64,000 nt of DNA from Terrisporobacter glycolicus ATCC 14880 = DSM 1288 (GCF_036812735.1 NZ_CP117523.1:3782001-3846000); one strand, 5' to 3'; positions 8,394 to 18,000 are shown, counted from the stretch's first letter. Notes: generated by a model from the letters alone, not told the origin. Numbers and translations are program-made.

Positions 8394-9695
8394 TTAAGTA
8401 TAATTAATTCTAAGACCTTTTGGATAGTGATTTTTTAAAATTCCATTAGTTTCTTTTCCCCATCCCAAAGGTATGCCTTCTATTGTTACTAATACCCATC
8501 CTCTACTCTTATCTGTTTTTATTGTATTTCCTCTTAAGTATTCCTTCGTTCTATCATCATTTATACTTAAATCTTCAATGTTTTGAACATCGTCTACTGT
8601 AAGATAATGAGAAAAAGCATGAGATGGCTCAAATCTATTCTTCTTAAGTAAACCTAAATGTAGACCGTTTCTTAATACCTTCAGTTTTTTTGTGTCTGGA
8701 CAATTTTCAGGTAATAAGTATAAATTTTCTCCTTTTATATAGAATTCTCCTTTTATCTCTATATTTAAAAACTTCTTTTCAAAATTTTTATAATCACTCA
8801 ATTCTTTTCCTAAAGGCTTTACTTTTATTCTTTTAGTAAAGCATGTCTCTTCTGACACTTTCTTTATCTTAGCAACAAAGTGTCCTTCACCTTTTACTTT
8901 GTGAGGCCATAATCTTTCCATAAACACAAGATTAGCGCCTTTATTTTCATTTATAAATTCATTAATCACATATTCATTTTCTTCTTTAGCAAAAGTACAT
9001 GTTGAATATACTAAAACTCCATCTTTATTTAACATTTCAAATCCGTCTTTTATTATGTCCCTTTGTATTGATTGGCATTCTAGTACCTTGCTATAACTCC
9101 AATCATCTATTGCTACTTGATCTTTTCTGAACATTCCCTGACCAGAGCAAGGAGCATCGATTACTACTTTGTCAAAATAACCCGTAAATACTTTTTTTAA
9201 ATTTGTAGAATCTGTGTTCGTTATAATACAGTTTTTGGCACCAAATCTTTCTAAGTTTTCTCCTAATGCTTTTATTCTAGTTGGATTGATTTCATTAGAA
9301 ACTAAAATACCTGTATTATTTAATTTCGATAATATATATGTAGATTTTCCTCCTGGCGCCGCACAAAGGTCTAAAACCTTGTCTCCTTCTTTAACTTCTA
9401 ATTTTGGAACAACACTCATGGCTGAAGGCTCTTGTAGGTAATACGCTCCACTTTCGTGAAGAGGATTTTTCCCTGGCCTATTTATTTTTTCATCATAGTA
9501 GAACCCTTCCTCTGCCCAAGGAATACTTGTCAATTGAAATAAATCTAAATCTAATAATTTATCTTTATCCATTTTCATCGTATTCAATCTTAGTCCTGTA
9601 GTTTTAGGTTCATCATAACTTTTTAGAAAATCATCAAATTCACTTCCTAAAATTTCTTTCATTTCATCTAAAAATTGTTTTGGTAGATTAGTCAA
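8394..9695 (-). CDS. RsmF/NOP2-Sun family RNA m5C methyltransferase
   Basis: A 433-residue SAM-dependent RNA cytosine-5 methyltransferase. It has the SAM site VLDLCAAPGGKSTYI, motif IV DAPCSGQGMFRKD and motif VI VYSTCTFAKEENE, whose two Cys residues act in catalysis and product release. The C-terminal 150 residues match the RsmF-type RNA-binding tail (DYKNFEKKFL... to LGWGKETNGILKNHYPKGLR). The exact rRNA cytosine is not predictable here. The start is TTG at 9695 with GGGAG upstream, and the first 8 bases overlap the 3' end of prsW, implying translational coupling. Confidence 0.88.
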   Translation of the reverse strand: MTNLPKQFLDEMKEILGSEFDDFLKSYDEPKTTGLRLNTMKMDKDKLLDLDLFQLTSIPWAEEGFYYDEKINRPGKNPLHESGAYYLQEPSAMSVVPKLEVKEGDKVLDLCAAPGGKSTYILSKLNNTGILVSNEINPTRIKALGENLERFGAKNCIITNTDSTNLKKVFTGYFDKVVIDAPCSGQGMFRKDQVAIDDWSYSKVLECQSIQRDIIKDGFEMLNKDGVLVYSTCTFAKEENEYVINEFINENKGANLVFMERLWPHKVKGEGHFVAKIKKVSEETCFTKRIKVKPLGKELSDYKNFEKKFLNIEIKGEFYIKGENLYLLPENCPDTKKLKVLRNGLHLGLLKKNRFEPSHAFSHYLTVDDVQNIEDLSINDDRTKEYLRGNTIKTDKSRGWVLVTIEGIPLGWGKETNGILKNHYPKGLRINYT

Positions 9696-10419
9696 ATTTA
9701 TCTCCCTTTCTACTTTTATTTTTTCTCTTATAAAATCTTATTTTTGAATATAGCACATATTTATCTAACTTATCTAAATTAATTTTCCATAGGAATATTA
9801 TATACACTATAAAGACTATAATAGCCCATCTATATTCTATCATCAAGATAAAATCGAAAACTCCATGAAGCAACACAGGAATAATTACAGCATAAATTAA
9901 ATATTTATTTCTTCCATCATCATTTTTTTTTGAAAATTTATACTTTGAAATATAATATCCCATAGTAATTGCAAACATTATATGTGACGGTATGGAAATT
10001 AACCCTCTAGTTACTCCCAATTCAAAAGTTAGGTCTAACCTTTCTCTCATTAAATATATAATATTTTCTATTGTAGCAAATCCTAAAGATAAAAAAATAG
10101 AGTAAATTATTCCATCTAATTTTTCATTGAAGTTTTTATCTCTAAGTAAAACAGGTATTAGTATTATAGACTTTAATCCCTCTTCTGTAAATGCTGCTAC
10201 AAAAAAAGCTATATATAAAGCCCTCATTATACCAGAAAATATATTCAATTTACTAAAATAAAACTCTAAGAATATAGCCAATATACTTACTAAAATCCCC
10301 AACAAAAAATATTCTATTAACTTAAGTGGTGGTTCTTTTTCATATCTGTCTTTAAAATAAATCCATCCCACAAAAAAACTTACTGGTAATACAGCTAATG
10401 ATAATATGTAAATTTTCAT
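9688..10419 (-). CDS. prsW: PrsW-family intramembrane metalloprotease
   Basis: A 243-residue polytopic membrane protein with the three PrsW signatures: TEEGLK (EExxK), FATIE (FxxxE) and HGVFD (HxxxD). It also has a conserved SIPSHIMFAITMGYYIS helix. In Bacillus subtilis PrsW cuts the anti-sigma factor RsiW; no RsiW/SigW pair is visible here, so the substrate is unknown. About eight hydrophobic segments are apparent. It is the first gene of a minus-strand run with the RsmF-like gene (8-bp overlap), then lepB and the kinase. The ribosome binding site is weak (AAAGG). Confidence 0.85.
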   Translation of the reverse strand: MKIYILSLAVLPVSFFVGWIYFKDRYEKEPPLKLIEYFLLGILVSILAIFLEFYFSKLNIFSGIMRALYIAFFVAAFTEEGLKSIILIPVLLRDKNFNEKLDGIIYSIFLSLGFATIENIIYLMRERLDLTFELGVTRGLISIPSHIMFAITMGYYISKYKFSKKNDDGRNKYLIYAVIIPVLLHGVFDFILMIEYRWAIIVFIVYIIFLWKINLDKLDKYVLYSKIRFYKRKNKSRKGDKFD

Positions 10420-10534
10420 ATTTTAATATAACCTTTCTTTGCATATATATTAGTATTTAGATATTTAAATTTAATACTTATTATCTCCATTAGTAAAAAA
10501 TTTTAATATTTACTTTTTAACACTTTATTATTTA

Positions 10535-10561
10535 ACAAAATAAAATATATTTCATAGAATA
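10535..10561 (+). promoter_or_regulatory. Sigma-K-like sporulation promoter of sleC
   Basis: AC at 10535-10536, a 16-base spacer, then CATAGAATA at 10553-10561. This is an exact match to the mother-cell sigma-K pattern AC-N16/17-CATANNNTA, 45 bases before the sleC start. A sigma-E reading of the -10 box is also possible. The AAGGGGTG ribosome binding site follows. Confidence 0.55.
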
Positions 10562-10605
10562 AACTAGAGTATTTACAGCCTAGTTAATTTAAAAGGGGTG
10601 ATTAT

Positions 10606-11871
10606 ATGCAAGATGGTTTTTTGACTGTTAGTGTTATAAATTCTTCTACGAATAAGCCAATAAAAGATGCCACTATAAATATATATGGCATGGATGATGA
10701 GCAAAATAACACAGGTACTATATTCGAGAACTTAAAAACTGATGAGTCTGGTCAAGTAAGAGATTTAATCTTATCTGCACCTAACATCGAATATTCTCTT
10801 GAACCATCAAACGTTAAACCTTATAGCGAATATATGGTAGAAGTTGTGGCCAATGGATTTGAAACAGTATTAATAAAGGGTACTCAAATCTTACCGGTTG
10901 TAGAAGCATTACAAAATGTTCCTGTAAGTGCACCAACAAGAAAAAGTATGAAAAGACAAAACGAAATAATTTATGACATTCCAGAACATACACTTTGGGG
11001 GAACTTTCCACCTAAAATACCTGAAAGTAGTTTAAAACCACTGCCTCCTCCAACAGGTTTTGTTGTTTTAGATGAGCCAGTAGTTCCAGAGTTTATTGTT
11101 GTTCATGATGGTTTACCTGAGAATACTAGTGCGCAAAATTATTGGGTTCCTTTTAGAGATTATATAAAAAATGTTGCATCTTCTGAAATTTATTCCACAT
11201 GGCCCGAGCAAACTATCTATGCCAACGTAATAGCCATAATTTCATTCACACTAAATAGAGTTTTTACAGAATGGTATAGAAATAAAGGGTATCAATTTAC
11301 AATAACTTCATCTACAGCCTATGATCACAAGTACGTTCATAATAGAAATGTTTTTGATAATATAAGCGTAATTGTAGATGAAATATTTAATACATTTATC
11401 AGAAGACCTCCTACAGCGAGACAACCGCTACTTGCACAGTATTGTGATGGTAAAAAATCTCAATGTCCTGACCAAATGACACAATGGGGAAGTAAAGATT
11501 TAGGTGATCAGGGCAAGAGTTACGAGGAAATTTTAAGATATTTTTATGGTGATAATATAACTTTTGCAGAAGCCAAGGTAGTCAGCGGTGTACCTGTTTC
11601 ATTTCCTGGTTTTACATTACAATTAGGTTCTAACAATTCTTATGTTAAAACCATACAAAATCAATTAAATGCTATCTCCAACTCTTATCCAGCTATAGAA
11701 AAAGTTGCTGAAGATGGTGTATTTGGAGAACAAACAGAAAAATCGGTAAAAAAATTCCAACAAATTTTTAACTTGCCTCAGACAGGTGTTGTTGATTTTA
11801 AAACATGGTATGCCATTTCTAGAATATACGTGGCAACTACAAAAATAGCTTCTTTAAATCCTCTAATTTAG
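10606..11871 (+). CDS. sleC: SleC-type spore cortex-lytic enzyme
   Basis: A 421-residue protein. Residues 1-110 form a pre-pro region resembling an Ig-like/carboxypeptidase-regulatory fold (NSSTNKPIKDATINIYGMD, SGQVRDLILSAP). Residues 200-320 are SpoIID/lytic-transglycosylase-like (YANVIAIISFTLNRVF, QPLLAQYCDG, MTQWGSKDLG, YEEILRYFYG). Residues 338-405 are a PG_binding_1 domain (VAEDGVFGEQTEKSVKKFQQ). This order and length match clostridial SleC, a cortex-degrading germination enzyme stored as a zymogen and activated by Csp proteases. It stands alone with a spore-type promoter and a strong terminator. No csp gene is in the window. A paralogous spore-coat hydrolase is the main alternative. Confidence 0.8.
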   Translation: MQDGFLTVSVINSSTNKPIKDATINIYGMDDEQNNTGTIFENLKTDESGQVRDLILSAPNIEYSLEPSNVKPYSEYMVEVVANGFETVLIKGTQILPVVEALQNVPVSAPTRKSMKRQNEIIYDIPEHTLWGNFPPKIPESSLKPLPPPTGFVVLDEPVVPEFIVVHDGLPENTSAQNYWVPFRDYIKNVASSEIYSTWPEQTIYANVIAIISFTLNRVFTEWYRNKGYQFTITSSTAYDHKYVHNRNVFDNISVIVDEIFNTFIRRPPTARQPLLAQYCDGKKSQCPDQMTQWGSKDLGDQGKSYEEILRYFYGDNITFAEAKVVSGVPVSFPGFTLQLGSNNSYVKTIQNQLNAISNSYPAIEKVAEDGVFGEQTEKSVKKFQQIFNLPQTGVVDFKTWYAISRIYVATTKIASLNPLI

Positions 11872-11876
11872 CAAAT

Positions 11877-11911
11877 AAAAATACTATCAGAATAATACTG
11901 ATAGTATTTTT
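11877..11911. terminator. Bidirectional terminator between sleC and the DUF3298 gene
   Basis: A 14-bp stem (AAAAATACTATCAG with the complementary arm ending near 11911) with T-runs on both strands. Confidence 0.85.
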
Positions 11912-12416
11912 ATTTAACCACTTCTAAATATTCTTCTTTGATTTGTTTTTTTATATTGTCTATAATTATTGGGAATTCTGGTATTCCTGCCGCATAAGGT
12001 GCTATATCATATAAATCAAAATATATTACTATTTTTCCATCTTCCAAATAAAACTTTTGATTTTCCTTTATTCCATAAAAGTCATAAACCTTATCTAAGT
12101 CCTTCTCTTTTTTACCTAATTCTTTAATTTGATTTTTTATTTCTTTGTTTATAATTTCTTTGTAGTCCACGTCTTTTTTGAAAATATCCTTAAGAGTTAA
12201 GTTATTTCCACTTCTTAAATCAATATTATATGGCACATATTCATAGTATCCATGAGCCCCACCACTATATTTATAATATTTAATAAGAATACTAATTGCG
12301 TTCCCTGTATTCTTTTTAACTTCATAAGATGCGTCAGCAACAAAATTACTTTCATCTAATTCAAAATCCTCTAAAAAGCTTTGTGCTTCTTTAAGAGACT
12401 GTTCATAAAAATTCAA
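11910..12416 (-). CDS. DUF4163/DUF3298 domain, downstream half of a split gene
   Basis: The segment encodes a full second DUF4163/DUF3298 unit: YYKYSGGAHGYYEYVPYNID, then LTLKDIFKK, then VIYFDLYDIAPYAAGIPEFP. The frame is open from 12557, well upstream of the first possible start (TTG 12416). The upstream codons (reading SEVLKKQNKYLKSTLEIPII) contain the beginning of the domain, and no ribosome binding site is visible. It therefore looks like the 3' half of one gene separated from its 5' half by a frameshift in an 11-base homopolymer at 12547-12557. DUF3298 proteins (RsiV, PdaC) are extracytoplasmic. Adding one base would give a single 455-residue protein. Confidence 0.55.
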   Translation of the reverse strand: MNFYEQSLKEAQSFLEDFELDESNFVADASYEVKKNTGNAISILIKYYKYSGGAHGYYEYVPYNIDLRSGNNLTLKDIFKKDVDYKEIINKEIKNQIKELGKKEKDLDKVYDFYGIKENQKFYLEDGKIVIYFDLYDIAPYAAGIPEFPIIIDNIKKQIKEEYLEVVK

Positions 12417-12544
12417 AATATCTTCTTTTATTTTTCCATTAACTTTCTCATCTATTTTTGAATTTCCACTATTTATAATAGGTATTTCAAGAGTACTTTT
12501 TAAATATTTATTTTGTTTTTTTAATACTTCACTGTTAACAGAAA

Positions 12545-13276
12545 TTAAAAAAAAAAATTATTACATGCTTCTATTTTATTTTTAAATACATCATAAGGTA
12601 TTTTAAACTCATATTGAATATCCTCTTGACTTTGTTTATATGGATTAAAATAAATATTAATATATCTATCTTCTATATAATAATTTGTATTTTTATCAAT
12701 ATTCAAATTTCCATATAGAGGATGTTTTTCATTTATTACTTTTTGAATAGTTTCAGTTATTACTATGCTGTAGTCGTCATTTCCTTTTAAAAACTCATCT
12801 AAATATACTCTATCCCCTGTTTTCAAATTAAAAACATAACTATCTTTTTCTAACTTATAATCTTTTTCTCCCCAAGTTGTACTTTTTTCTATAATTATAT
12901 TTATTATATTCTCATCTTCAAATACCACACTATAAGTAATATTTATAGCTTTCTTATCACCATATGTATTCATTTTATTTATTTGTCTTTGAACATTAAT
13001 ATACTCTTTTATATTTTTTTTGATATAAGAATTTATACTCTTCTCTACATCCTTATTATCATAATGTATGCTAGGTACCTTAAACTTAATAACTAAGTTT
13101 TCATCATTAATTTGTGACTTTTCATCTGTAACTTTTACCACTTTCAATCCCTCTTGAATGTTATTTTGTATTTTTGTCATCATAGATGTAAAATCAATAT
13201 TTCGTACTAATGATAATAGCATCAATCCTAAAGTTAAAAATATAATTGGTTTTATAAAATTTTTTAAGTCCTTCAT
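12545..13276 (-). CDS. Membrane-anchored DUF4163/DUF3298 protein, upstream half of a split gene
   Basis: A 243-residue protein with an N-terminal membrane anchor (IKPIIFLTLGLMLLSL) and one extracytoplasmic DUF4163/DUF3298-like unit: VVFEDENIINIIIEKSTTW, VFNLKTGDRVYLDEFLKG, INIYFNPYKQSQEDIQYEFK. Related proteins include the anti-sigma factor RsiV and the deacetylase PdaC; which role applies here is unknown. The start is ATG 13276, with AGGAGG seven bases upstream. An earlier in-frame ATG at 13336 lacks such a site. It ends in NNFFF and a stop made by an 11-T run on the coding strand; a 12-T allele would read through into the second domain. Confidence 0.75.
   Translation of the reverse strand: MKDLKNFIKPIIFLTLGLMLLSLVRNIDFTSMMTKIQNNIQEGLKVVKVTDEKSQINDENLVIKFKVPSIHYDNKDVEKSINSYIKKNIKEYINVQRQINKMNTYGDKKAINITYSVVFEDENIINIIIEKSTTWGEKDYKLEKDSYVFNLKTGDRVYLDEFLKGNDDYSIVITETIQKVINEKHPLYGNLNIDKNTNYYIEDRYINIYFNPYKQSQEDIQYEFKIPYDVFKNKIEACNNFFF
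12547..12557 (-). repeat. Eleven-base homopolymer at a frame junction
   Basis: A run of 11 T on the coding strand inside the split DUF3298 gene. With 11 T the frame stops at once (TAA). With 12 (or 9) T the two halves join in one frame: 1,367 bases from ATG 13276 to the stop at 11910, plus one, equals 456 codons. Confidence 0.85.
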
Positions 13277-13348
13277 TAAAGTTCCTCCTAAATATAATTC
13301 CTTATTATATTTAGGAATTTTATAAATTTTATCCATTTATTTTACAAA

Positions 13349-13382
13349 AAAATACTTATAGACATTAGCCTATAAGTATTTT
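13349..13382 (-). terminator. Terminator of the DUF445 gene
   Basis: A 13-bp perfect stem (AAAATACTTATAG with CTATAAGTATTTT) and an 8-base loop, immediately after the stop codon. Confidence 0.88.
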
Positions 13383-13385
13383 ACC

Positions 13386-16300
13386 TTACTCTCTAAATAG
13401 TTTATATTGAGATTCTACCACTCTTGAATCAATTTTTTTAGTATATATTATATCTATTATAAATAGAACTATTGATAGGTACACATTTATACCAAATATT
13501 AAACCAAAACCTCCATAGATATAAAGTTTTATAAAAAAGTCTCCAGCAAAAGATTTAAATAATTCATGAATTTCTTTAGGATGCATTTTATCTACTTCTT
13601 CTAAAGTTATACTTTGAAGGTCTAAACTTCTTAATATTGGTATTATATTTTTTTCTATTGTGCTGAATCCTGAATCTATAATGTTATTTGTTATATAAAG
13701 TTTAAATTCTTCTGTAATAAAGTTTAATTTATCATCTAATAATAAATCTATAATAGATTCAACAACTACTCTGTTTTTATGATTAAGGTCTTTATCTTCT
13801 GTAATTAAATTTAAATTGTCATGAATATCACTGTCTAAAATATCTTTATCTATCACAGAACTTAATTTACTGCTTCTTATTGATGAAATGTAAGTACTTC
13901 TACATATTTGTAATACATGATAATTTACAACTTCACTACTATTAATTTTCTCTAAAATATTATCTACAACATATGTTACATCATCCTTATTTAATTCCCA
14001 TGATATTTCTACCAAGTTAATAGAATAAAAATGTTTAAGAACTTTTTCTTCTAACAATTCTCTTACGAATTCATTAACCGCTTCTTTATTATTATTTAAG
14101 TTGTCAATGATATTCTTTGATATCATATTAATTACTTCTTTATATTTATCATAAGTTTCTTTTAAATTATTTACTCCGACTACTTCACTTATATTTTTAA
14201 CTTTTATTTCACAAATATTATTTATAACTAAATCTGACGCACTATGCATATTATTTTTAAAATCTTCATTTTGTTTCAGTGAAAAAACTAATCTGTCAAG
14301 CAATAAACTTGTGTTAATTTCTTTAGATTTTAATCCTAAATCTTTAACTTTACTTGAGTATATCTCTTTTTCAAAATAATTATTTAGGATTGTACACAAC
14401 TTATCTTTATCTTCTAATATTAAATTCTCTATCTTATTATTTATTACTATATTTACAACATCTTTAACAAGTCCATCACCATCAGCAAAATCATATGCCA
14501 TTTTAACAAAGAAATTAAGATTTTTTCTTACAGTTTTTATTACTGTTGATGATATTAATTCATCATTAACTTTTATATAACTTATTAATTTTTCACTAGC
14601 CATATCTGTAAGATTACATATATTGTTATCTAGTTTTTCTTTAATTTTGCCATCAAATAGCTCTTCAAATTTCTTTTCTTCTTGAAATTCTGTTGCTAAG
14701 CAATTTTGCAAATAGCTATTTAATTGATCTTTTAAATTTAAAAGTGTAATATTTATAAACTTATCGCTTTTAACACTATTTTGTATACTTAAAAGAGATT
14801 TTTCGCTTATTATATCTTTCATTGACTTATCCATTATATAATTATAAGTTTTTTCATTTCTAAAGATTATATTTTTTATGATATCTTCAAAATAGGAATT
14901 TTCCATGTTTTTATTAATATAGTCATTGACTTGTTTTTCTATTTTATTATTAACAGTTGTAATTAATTCTTCTGGTAATACGTCTTGCAAAGATTTATTT
15001 GTTTTTAATTTTTCTTCTAAATACCCTATTATTTTATCTTCTCTTTGATTTATTATCTCTATTAAATCATTTGCTTTGTTATTTATAAAATCTATAGATA
15101 CAAATCTCCCACATTCTATATCTAAAAGTCTGTTTCCTATACTGCTACATATTCTATTATTATTTTTCTTTAATAATTTTAAAATAGCACCATATGTTTT
15201 TTTAGCTAAACTATGTTTTTTGTTTCTAACAAAGTCTAGAATAGCCATATAATTGCTGTCTTTTATATTAAATATAATATGCTTCTTAAAATTATCCTTT
15301 TGGTACTCAAATGAATTTACTACTCTATTTCCGCTTAATAATTCATTATCAATAAAGTATGCCATACCTGATGCAAAACTATTTTTATGGGATGGTATAT
15401 ATCCTATGGAAAATACTTTAAATAAAGGTATTTTGGAAACAAATTTATTTTTTTCATAAGGACAGAATATCATCCAAAGAGCTATAACATTTGTCATAAT
15501 ACCTACTGCACCCATAAGAAAACATGCCATTATTGTATTAGTAATATTATTATAAAAACCATAAGCTCCATTAATATTGGTCATAGTAATACCAAATATT
15601 AACCCTACAATAGTTCCTAGAAAGGCACCAAACATTGATAGTGGTTTTAATTGTTTACCCATAAAGCTTTGAGCTATATTACATATTTCTTCTTCATCAA
15701 GTTTTATAAGATTATCATAAATAAGCTTTTTTACTCTCCCATCTACTATGGTTGGTAAATTATTTTTTATATTGTCATATAGTTTATTACTGATTTCTTC
15801 TGGTAAATCTTCTTTACTATTTATTTTATTAAGTAAGTTTTTAACTTCATAAGATTTATATTTGTCAGCTTCCTTTTTAGTAAAATCTACCGTCTTTTCA
15901 GTTATTAAGTTTATTATTTTTTCCTCATTCTCACTTAATAAATCTTGTATTTTTATACTTTTAATGTAATCACGGATTTCCTTATTGATGATTTTCTTAT
16001 AATTAATATGATTTTTATTTAAGACATTAACTATTTTATTTGGTAATAGATATGAAAATCCATCAACCTTATCTTTATTAAATAAATTTTTTATTTTGCT
16101 ATTTAGCAAAGATTCTATCTTATCGTGAACCAAATTAAATATAGCTTTATCTAAATAAGAAATTATTTTAACTTTATTATTCATTATCAAATCATAAAGT
16201 TTTGGCTTAATATTTTTATTAAATAATTTATTTAGATCTTGATCTACTAACTTATTTAAAGTTTTTGAAGTTTGTCTTTTTAAGAAAAGCTTAGATAATT

Positions 16301-17639
16301 CTGTTCCTTCAGTATTCCATTTGTCTAAAATAATATTTATTACTTTTTCTTCATTAATTAAATTATTTTCTTCCAGTAAAACCATTAAATCTTTGATTTT
16401 AGTTTCTTCTAAAAACTTAATTATTTTAGAATATAACTTATAAGAGTCTTCTTCACTTATTTTATATTCTTCTAAAAAGTTCACAATTTTGTCTACTACT
16501 TGATTTTTAGAAGCAAAGTCCACAAGCATAGAATCCTTCACTTTTGAAATTATTGATTTTCTTGACTCATCATCAATATTCTCTATACTTTCTAATATGG
16601 AATCATCTATCATGTTTTCTATTTTGACTTTATTTTCACTTATCCATAATGATAAATAAGGTATAGCTTTTTTAATTAGATCTACTACATACTCACTAGA
16701 AATTCTTCCAAAATGAATTGGTAGTATCTCAAATACTGTTAAATCTATATCCTTTGCTGAATCAAATACTTCTTTAACTATATCTCCTAACTTTGCCTTA
16801 CCCTCTTCAGATTTTATTAGTTCATCTAGTTTTTCATATATGATTAAACTTAGTTTATTAAATTCTTCTTCACTTAAAATATCATCTATGGTTTTAGTTC
16901 CTATAGTTTTTTGAAGGTCTTTTAATAAGCTCTTTATATCTATTAATGATAAAGATTTGTCTACCAGTGATTTTGTTTCCTTCTTATTGTCTAATAACTC
17001 ATCAATAGAGTTCATTATTTCACAGCTAATAATTCTTGTTACTTTTTCTCCACTGTCCTTACTTATTAACTGGCTTAAGTATACTTCACCTTGCTCTTCA
17101 TATAAATCACTTAATAAATGCTTTAATTCATCATCGGATCCAATATTAGTAATAATTTCTTTATATGTATTATCAACTATATGAGATATTTGTTTTTCAC
17201 TTAATAGTTTTTCTAATTTTATACTTTCCCCCATATTAGTCATTAATTGAGGTAATACTTCTTTTAAACTACATCTTAAGAACTCTTCTACACTTATTAA
17301 TGTTTCATTGAAGCCAGGTATTTCTTCTATTTTTTTATTTTCAAAAACTTCATATAAGGATTCTTTGAAAAATTCTTCACCCACATTTTGCATAGCAAGT
17401 TTAAAATTTTCTCCTAGAACCTTATCCCTTAAAGTATCTGAATTTATTATATCTCTTTCTACTAAATCACTTATTTCTTCTATAAATTTCTCTTTATTTT
17501 TCTTTACTGCTCCACCAATATTCAATGGTGTATATTCTTTAAAGATCATATTAACAGCATATTTATTTGTAATATAACCTGCTACACCACTAGAAAAAGC
17601 TTGGAGCAATAGAAACAATCCACTTTCTAATGTAACCAT
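13386..17639 (-). CDS. Giant DUF445-family membrane protein
   Basis: A 1,417-residue protein, about three times the usual DUF445 (YheB-like) length. It has two copies of the family signature: near the N-terminus (SGVAGYITNKYAVNMIFKEY, then KKNKEKFIEEISDLVERDII) and near residues 690-760 (GAVGIMTNVIALWMIFCPYE, then GYIPSHKNSFASGMAYFIDN). A last membrane helix is close to the C-terminus (GGFGLIFGINVYLSIVLF). The rest is long, acidic, helical sequence rich in Lys, Asn and Ile. It reads as a tandem duplication or fusion of two DUF445 units. The function is unknown; B. subtilis relatives are linked to spores. The start ATG 17639 has AGGTGG upstream. It follows the ArsR-family gene by 33 bases. Confidence 0.85.
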   Translation of the reverse strand: MVTLESGLFLLLQAFSSGVAGYITNKYAVNMIFKEYTPLNIGGAVKKNKEKFIEEISDLVERDIINSDTLRDKVLGENFKLAMQNVGEEFFKESLYEVFENKKIEEIPGFNETLISVEEFLRCSLKEVLPQLMTNMGESIKLEKLLSEKQISHIVDNTYKEIITNIGSDDELKHLLSDLYEEQGEVYLSQLISKDSGEKVTRIISCEIMNSIDELLDNKKETKSLVDKSLSLIDIKSLLKDLQKTIGTKTIDDILSEEEFNKLSLIIYEKLDELIKSEEGKAKLGDIVKEVFDSAKDIDLTVFEILPIHFGRISSEYVVDLIKKAIPYLSLWISENKVKIENMIDDSILESIENIDDESRKSIISKVKDSMLVDFASKNQVVDKIVNFLEEYKISEEDSYKLYSKIIKFLEETKIKDLMVLLEENNLINEEKVINIILDKWNTEGTELSKLFLKRQTSKTLNKLVDQDLNKLFNKNIKPKLYDLIMNNKVKIISYLDKAIFNLVHDKIESLLNSKIKNLFNKDKVDGFSYLLPNKIVNVLNKNHINYKKIINKEIRDYIKSIKIQDLLSENEEKIINLITEKTVDFTKKEADKYKSYEVKNLLNKINSKEDLPEEISNKLYDNIKNNLPTIVDGRVKKLIYDNLIKLDEEEICNIAQSFMGKQLKPLSMFGAFLGTIVGLIFGITMTNINGAYGFYNNITNTIMACFLMGAVGIMTNVIALWMIFCPYEKNKFVSKIPLFKVFSIGYIPSHKNSFASGMAYFIDNELLSGNRVVNSFEYQKDNFKKHIIFNIKDSNYMAILDFVRNKKHSLAKKTYGAILKLLKKNNNRICSSIGNRLLDIECGRFVSIDFINNKANDLIEIINQREDKIIGYLEEKLKTNKSLQDVLPEELITTVNNKIEKQVNDYINKNMENSYFEDIIKNIIFRNEKTYNYIMDKSMKDIISEKSLLSIQNSVKSDKFINITLLNLKDQLNSYLQNCLATEFQEEKKFEELFDGKIKEKLDNNICNLTDMASEKLISYIKVNDELISSTVIKTVRKNLNFFVKMAYDFADGDGLVKDVVNIVINNKIENLILEDKDKLCTILNNYFEKEIYSSKVKDLGLKSKEINTSLLLDRLVFSLKQNEDFKNNMHSASDLVINNICEIKVKNISEVVGVNNLKETYDKYKEVINMISKNIIDNLNNNKEAVNEFVRELLEEKVLKHFYSINLVEISWELNKDDVTYVVDNILEKINSSEVVNYHVLQICRSTYISSIRSSKLSSVIDKDILDSDIHDNLNLITEDKDLNHKNRVVVESIIDLLLDDKLNFITEEFKLYITNNIIDSGFSTIEKNIIPILRSLDLQSITLEEVDKMHPKEIHELFKSFAGDFFIKLYIYGGFGLIFGINVYLSIVLFIIDIIYTKKIDSRVVESQYKLFRE

Positions 17640-17672
17640 ACTTACCACCTATCTGTCTTTTTATTTTTTATA

Positions 17673-17954
17673 TTATCTGACGTAATTATCTTTTAGCATT
17701 TGTAATATGATTTGAACTTTCTTATCTTTCACAAAATAAGTTATATTTAGACCATCCTTATTACTATCTAATAGCTCATGAGCTTTTAATATAGATAAAT
17801 GTTGAGATAGTCCTGATTGAGTTATATTACCTAACTTTTTATTTAATTCTCCTACTGTCATTGGCTTTTCTAGTAAGTAATATAAAATCAGTAATCTATT
17901 TTCGTTAGCTAACACTTTTAATTGTCTTGCTAATCTTTTTGTTTTTTCTTCCAC
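17673..17954 (-). CDS. ArsR-family repressor
   Basis: A 93-residue winged-helix protein: LARQLKVLANENRLLILYYLLEKPM, then VGELNKKLGNITQSGLSQHL as the recognition helix, then a beta-wing. It has no cysteines, so the classical metal sites are absent and the signal is unknown. The start is GTG 17954 with GAGGAAG upstream. The giant DUF445 gene starts 33 bases downstream on the same strand, so the two are probably cotranscribed. A 22-bp perfect palindrome lies 46 bases before the start and may be its operator. Confidence 0.82.
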   Translation of the reverse strand: MEEKTKRLARQLKVLANENRLLILYYLLEKPMTVGELNKKLGNITQSGLSQHLSILKAHELLDSNKDGLNITYFVKDKKVQIILQMLKDNYVR

Positions 17955-18000
17955 TATTAGGCTTCCTCTCTACTTATGTATGTTTATTATAGTATTCCCA

